Part shown: positions 7,106 to 9,706 of the stretch, in pieces
How positions within the stretch are numbered: the first letter of the stretch is position 1
Layout of the letters: each line of letters begins with the position of its first letter
Assembly: GCA_043749095.1 (NCBI GenBank)
Contig: JAYVEB010000283.1
Span: 1-9,706 of the forward strand
From: PBB1 sp043749095
Lineage (GTDB): Bacteria > Pseudomonadota > Gammaproteobacteria > Burkholderiales > Burkholderiaceae_C
DNA: 9,706 bases
Direction: 5' to 3'
Translations under genes and position numbers: made by a program
The notes under the pieces: model-generated
The model's database searches: none
What the model was told of the DNA's origin: nothing
What the model saw: only the letters and a program-made list of their open reading frames with translations

Positions 7106-8215
7106 ATGCTCGGCAACCCGATGAACATCCCCCCGGTTTCGATCGCTGCGGCCAAGGCCGCGCTGATCGAGCAGTACGCCGACGCCACACTGCGCAAGCG
7201 CGCCTCGATGCTGTGGGGCACACGCGGTGTCGGCAAGTCGTCGGTGGTGCGGCAGGTCGCGGCGCATTTCGGCGTGCCGCTGGTCGATCTGCGGCTGACG
7301 ACGATCGAGCCGGTGGACATTCGCGGCGCGATCTACGCCGACGACGTGCAGGGCAAGACGGTGTGGTTCCCGCCGGAGTTCCTGCCACCGCCCGACCAGC
7401 CTGCGGGCATCCTGTTCCTCGATGAGCTGACCGCTGCCGACCAGCGGCTGCAGATCTCGGCCTATTCGCTGATCCTCGACCGCCGCGTCGGCAACTACCG
7501 GTTGCCCGATGGCTGGCAGGTGATCGCCGCGGGCAACGCCAGTTTCCACGGTGCGGTCAGCCACGACATGGGCACGGCGCTGGCCGACCGGATGTTCCAC
7601 TTCAATGTGCAGACGGTGATCGACGCCTTCCTGGCGCACGCCCTCGCCTGCGGCTTCGCACCCGAGGTGATGGCCTACCTGAAGGTGCGGCCGGACCGGC
7701 TCGACGACACCCAGTCGCAACTCGCCAACGACCACCTGGTCGGCGCCAGTCCCCGTGGCTGGGAAGACATCTCGAACGTGCTGCAGTCCGGCCTGTCGGA
7801 GCCCGCCCAGCGTATCTTCGTGCAGGGCCGGATCGGCGCGGCGAACGCAGCCGAATTCTTCGGCGTGCTGCGCGAGTTGCAGGCGGCGGTCGATGTCGTG
7901 CGGCTGCTCGCCTGCCCGCCCGGCGCCGAGACGCTGGCCTTGCTGCCGAAGACGCTCGATGGCCTGTACGGCATGGTCTACGGCCTGCTCGCCGCCAGCA
8001 CCGACGAAAGCACACTGGCCCGTGCGCTGGAGATCATCGAGCAGCTGCCCGAAGTGCGCAGCAACGTCGCGCTGCCGGTGCGTGAAGCCCAGACGCTCGC
8101 GATGGAGCTGCTGATGCAGTCGGCGCTCGAGAAAAGCCTGGAAGGCGCGATCCTCGACAGCCCGGCCTACCGCCGCTATGCCGAACGGCGCAGCCGCGAG
8201 AGCCAAAGTGGCTGA
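7106..8215 (+). CDS. MoxR-family AAA+ ATPase
   Basis: This is a 369-residue AAA+ ATPase of the MoxR type, a cytosolic NTP-driven remodelling factor that typically works with a vWA partner. Walker A is GTRGVGKSS (38-46, Lys44). Walker B is ILFLDE (102-107, Asp106/Glu107). Sensor 1 is AAGN (Asn144), the candidate arginine finger is in LADRM (Arg162), and sensor 2 is in SPRGWED (Arg217). All catalytic positions look intact. The C-terminal 150 residues are helical and longer than a bare MoxR core. The ATG at 7106 is 9 bases after the previous stop with a weak GGTGA; ATG 7121 (MNIPPV) is an alternative. It overlaps the next gene, encoding the vWA protein, as expected for a MoxR-vWA pair. The ATPase call is firm; its client is unknown. 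Confidence 0.93.
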   Translation: MLGNPMNIPPVSIAAAKAALIEQYADATLRKRASMLWGTRGVGKSSVVRQVAAHFGVPLVDLRLTTIEPVDIRGAIYADDVQGKTVWFPPEFLPPPDQPAGILFLDELTAADQRLQISAYSLILDRRVGNYRLPDGWQVIAAGNASFHGAVSHDMGTALADRMFHFNVQTVIDAFLAHALACGFAPEVMAYLKVRPDRLDDTQSQLANDHLVGASPRGWEDISNVLQSGLSEPAQRIFVQGRIGAANAAEFFGVLRELQAAVDVVRLLACPPGAETLALLPKTLDGLYGMVYGLLAASTDESTLARALEIIEQLPEVRSNVALPVREAQTLAMELLMQSALEKSLEGAILDSPAYRRYAERRSRESQSG

Positions 8216-9548
8216 GTTGGTCACTACGGTGACCGAGCCTGACACGCCGTTCGCGCTATACCAGCACCGCGGAACGCGGGCGATCCAGCGCATGGTCGAG
8301 TACGCCGCATCGACCGGCGGTCTGGCGCTGTGGGTGCGTCATCTGGATGTGACTGACGAGCCCGACCCCGGCACTGGCAAGGTGGCCCCAAGCGCAGCGA
8401 CCGCGCCGCCCGTCACCACGGACGGCCACACGATCCGCTACAGCGCCGGTTTCGAGGCGCTACCACTGGCCGAACAGGTCGGCTGGGTCGCGCACGAAGT
8501 GCTGCACATCGCGCTGCGCCATCCGCAGCGCTACCTCGATCTGCAGCATCGGCTCGGTGACGCCGACCTGCAGCTGTTCAATCGGTGTGCCGATGCTATC
8601 GTCAACAGCACGCTCGATCACCTGAGCTGGCTTCAACTGCCGGCAAAGGCGGTGACGATCGACCAGCTGCTCGCCGCCGAAGTCGGCATGCAGCACAGTG
8701 TCGAGGCGGCGCTGCTGGAATGGGATGTCGAGCGGCTGTACCGCGCCATCGACGACCGCCGGCCGCAGGCCCAGTGCGGTAAACGCGACGGTCCGCGCGC
8801 GGCCAGTGTGCGTGCCTTGGGTGGACAGGATCAGGCCGACCTGAAGCCCGGCAGCGACGTCCTGGAGGCGCCAGAAGAAGGCGTCGACCAGGCCCGCGAG
8901 TGGAGCGAGCGGATCGCACGTGCCCATGCGAACGACGGCGAGTTCTCGATGTTGCGCACGCTGATCGCCGACCTGCCGACCACGCACACCCCGTGGGAGC
9001 AGGTGCTGCGCACCCAGCTCGCGCGCAGCCTGGCGCCCAAGCGCGACATCTCCTGGTCGCGGCCTTCGCGCTCTTATCTCGCGAACCAGGGGCGCGCCGG
9101 GGTGAACCGGCGCATGCCCTGGGAACCCGGGTTCAGTTCATCGAAGTCGGTGCCCAGGCTGGTCGTGATCGTTGATGTGTCGGGCTCGGTCGACGATGCG
9201 CTGATGCAGCGCTTCGCCGGCGAGGTCGAGGCGATCGTGCGCCGACTTGAGGCTGGCCTGGTGCTGGTGATCGGTGACGAGCAGGTGCGCGAGGTCATCC
9301 GTTACGAGCCGGGTCGCTCGGCGCGTGGCCGCGGCGGCCTGCACGACATCGTGTTCCACGGCGGTGGCGGCACCGATTTCACGCCGCTGCTCGAAGAGGC
9401 CGACACGCACCATCCGGACATCGCAGTGGTGCTGACCGACCTCGACGGCCCGGTGCGCCATCGCCCGCGCTGGCCAGTGATCTGGGCGGTGCCCGAAGCG
9501 AATGCCTCGGCGGTGGCGCCGTTCGGCCGCAAGCTGGTGCTGCGCTGA
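8208..9548 (+). CDS. vWA-domain protein with N-terminal zinc-metallopeptidase-like domain (DUF2201 type)
   Basis: Residues about 1-270 form a metallopeptidase-like domain with HEVLHIALRH (His96, Glu97, His100, His105), an HExxH zinc motif, followed by NRCADAIVN at 125-133, as in the DUF2201 N-terminal family. Residues about 317-446 are a vWA domain with a complete metal-binding MIDAS: DVSGS (Asp323, Ser325, Ser327), Thr389 in GGGGTDF, and Asp411 in TDLDG. A charged linker at 190-235 separates them. The start is taken as GTG 8208, with GCGAGAG 5 bases upstream and an 8-base overlap with the MoxR stop; ATG 8178 would add 10 residues but has no ribosome site and a 38-base overlap. The vWA half is expected to bind the MoxR ATPase; peptidase activity is plausible because the motif is intact but is not proven for this family. 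Confidence 0.92.
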   Translation: MAELVTTVTEPDTPFALYQHRGTRAIQRMVEYAASTGGLALWVRHLDVTDEPDPGTGKVAPSAATAPPVTTDGHTIRYSAGFEALPLAEQVGWVAHEVLHIALRHPQRYLDLQHRLGDADLQLFNRCADAIVNSTLDHLSWLQLPAKAVTIDQLLAAEVGMQHSVEAALLEWDVERLYRAIDDRRPQAQCGKRDGPRAASVRALGGQDQADLKPGSDVLEAPEEGVDQAREWSERIARAHANDGEFSMLRTLIADLPTTHTPWEQVLRTQLARSLAPKRDISWSRPSRSYLANQGRAGVNRRMPWEPGFSSSKSVPRLVVIVDVSGSVDDALMQRFAGEVEAIVRRLEAGLVLVIGDEQVREVIRYEPGRSARGRGGLHDIVFHGGGGTDFTPLLEEADTHHPDIAVVLTDLDGPVRHRPRWPVIWAVPEANASAVAPFGRKLVLR

Positions 9549-9561
9549 GCTGCGGCTCAGC
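9544..9561 (+). terminator. Short hairpin over the stop of the vWA gene; weak terminator candidate
   Basis: GCTGAGC (9544-9550), loop TGCG, GCTCAGC (9555-9561) form a perfect 7-bp stem. It includes the TGA stop of the vWA gene. No T-run follows, so intrinsic termination is doubtful; it may instead protect the mRNA 3' end. Confidence 0.3.
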
Positions 9562-9626
9562 CCGGAACTCGCAAAGGCAGCCGCTCCAGCGTGACCCCGC
9601 CCTGCTGCCTAAGGAAGGTCTGAACA

Positions 9627-9680
9627 ATGCGACATCCAGTGGTTCATCGCGTGCTTGCTGAGTCGAACGGGGTGGATTGA
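9627..9680 (+). CDS. Possible 17-residue leader peptide or start of a broken gene
   Basis: An unusually strong ribosome site, AAGGAAGG (9611-9618), lies 8 bases before the ATG at 9627. The frame gives MRHPVVHRVLAESNGVD and stops at TGA 9678-9680. That stop overlaps by one base with ATG 9680, which opens a frame running off the window. The layout looks like a short leader translationally coupled to a downstream gene. No homology is recognised. It may be a chance ORF or the edge of a mobile element. Confidence 0.25.
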   Translation: MRHPVVHRVLAESNGVD

Positions 9681-9706
9681 TGCGCTTCCGGTCGATTCGG
9701 CCTCAA
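9680..9706 (+). CDS. Possible first 9 codons of a gene cut by the window end
   Basis: ATG at 9680 reads MRFRSIRPQ and is open to the last base. GGGGTGGA (9669-9676) lies 3 bases upstream, and the TGA of the preceding short ORF overlaps the ATG by one base. Too short to identify. Confidence 0.2.

Noticed and set aside
6455..8293. Long minus-strand open frame (612 codons) across the two-TM and MoxR genes
   Set aside because: Shadow of GC-rich coding DNA: the plus-strand frames contain Walker A/B and membrane segments, while this frame has no recognisable domain and crosses gene borders.
1..9706. CRISPR arrays, tRNA or rRNA genes, integrase or transposase genes
   Set aside because: No regularly spaced repeats, cloverleaf or rRNA-like stretches, and no mobile-element protein motifs were seen; coding density leaves little room for them.

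Overview
The window is GC-rich DNA (roughly two thirds G+C by eye) with strong G/C third-position bias and long antisense shadow ORFs. With the protein families present, this suggests a high-GC proteobacterium, most likely a betaproteobacterium of the Burkholderiales. That placement is an inference from composition and protein flavour; there is no rRNA or other marker gene here.

Layout: two divergent transcription units flank a 193-bp intergenic region (5640-5832). To the left, on the minus strand, lies one very large gene (5639 down to 13). It would encode a protein of about 1875 residues, but a one-base deletion near 3873 splits it into two ORFs. The conceptual protein carries, in order: an alpha/beta hydrolase (about 200-510, Ser285), a second LCAT-like hydrolase (about 563-900, Ser671), a middle alpha/beta region that may be macro/M17-N-like (about 973-1130), a CHAT caspase-like protease (about 1285-1600, His1435/Cys1497) and a TPR-like helical tail.

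To the right, on the plus strand, lies a tight four-gene operon: a small DUF2805/TIGR03643 protein (5833-6057), an unrecognised protein with two C-terminal membrane segments (6077-7096), a MoxR-type AAA+ ATPase (7106-8215), and a zinc-metallopeptidase-like/vWA protein of the DUF2201 kind (8208-9548). Gaps are 19 and 9 bases and the last pair overlaps by 8. The final 158 bases hold a hairpin, a short ORF with a strong ribosome binding site, and the possible first codons of another gene.

Working model (inference): the MoxR ATPase and its vWA partner form an NTP-dependent switch, possibly docked to the membrane by the two-TM protein. The divergent lipase-lipase-CHAT protein would be the effector or the regulated partner. 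MoxR-vWA pairs next to CHAT proteases occur in bacterial conflict/defence systems, but this particular set, with two hydrolases fused to CHAT, a DUF2805 gene and a two-TM protein, is not one I can name. The frameshift means the giant protein may not be made intact in this strain, unless it is a sequence error.
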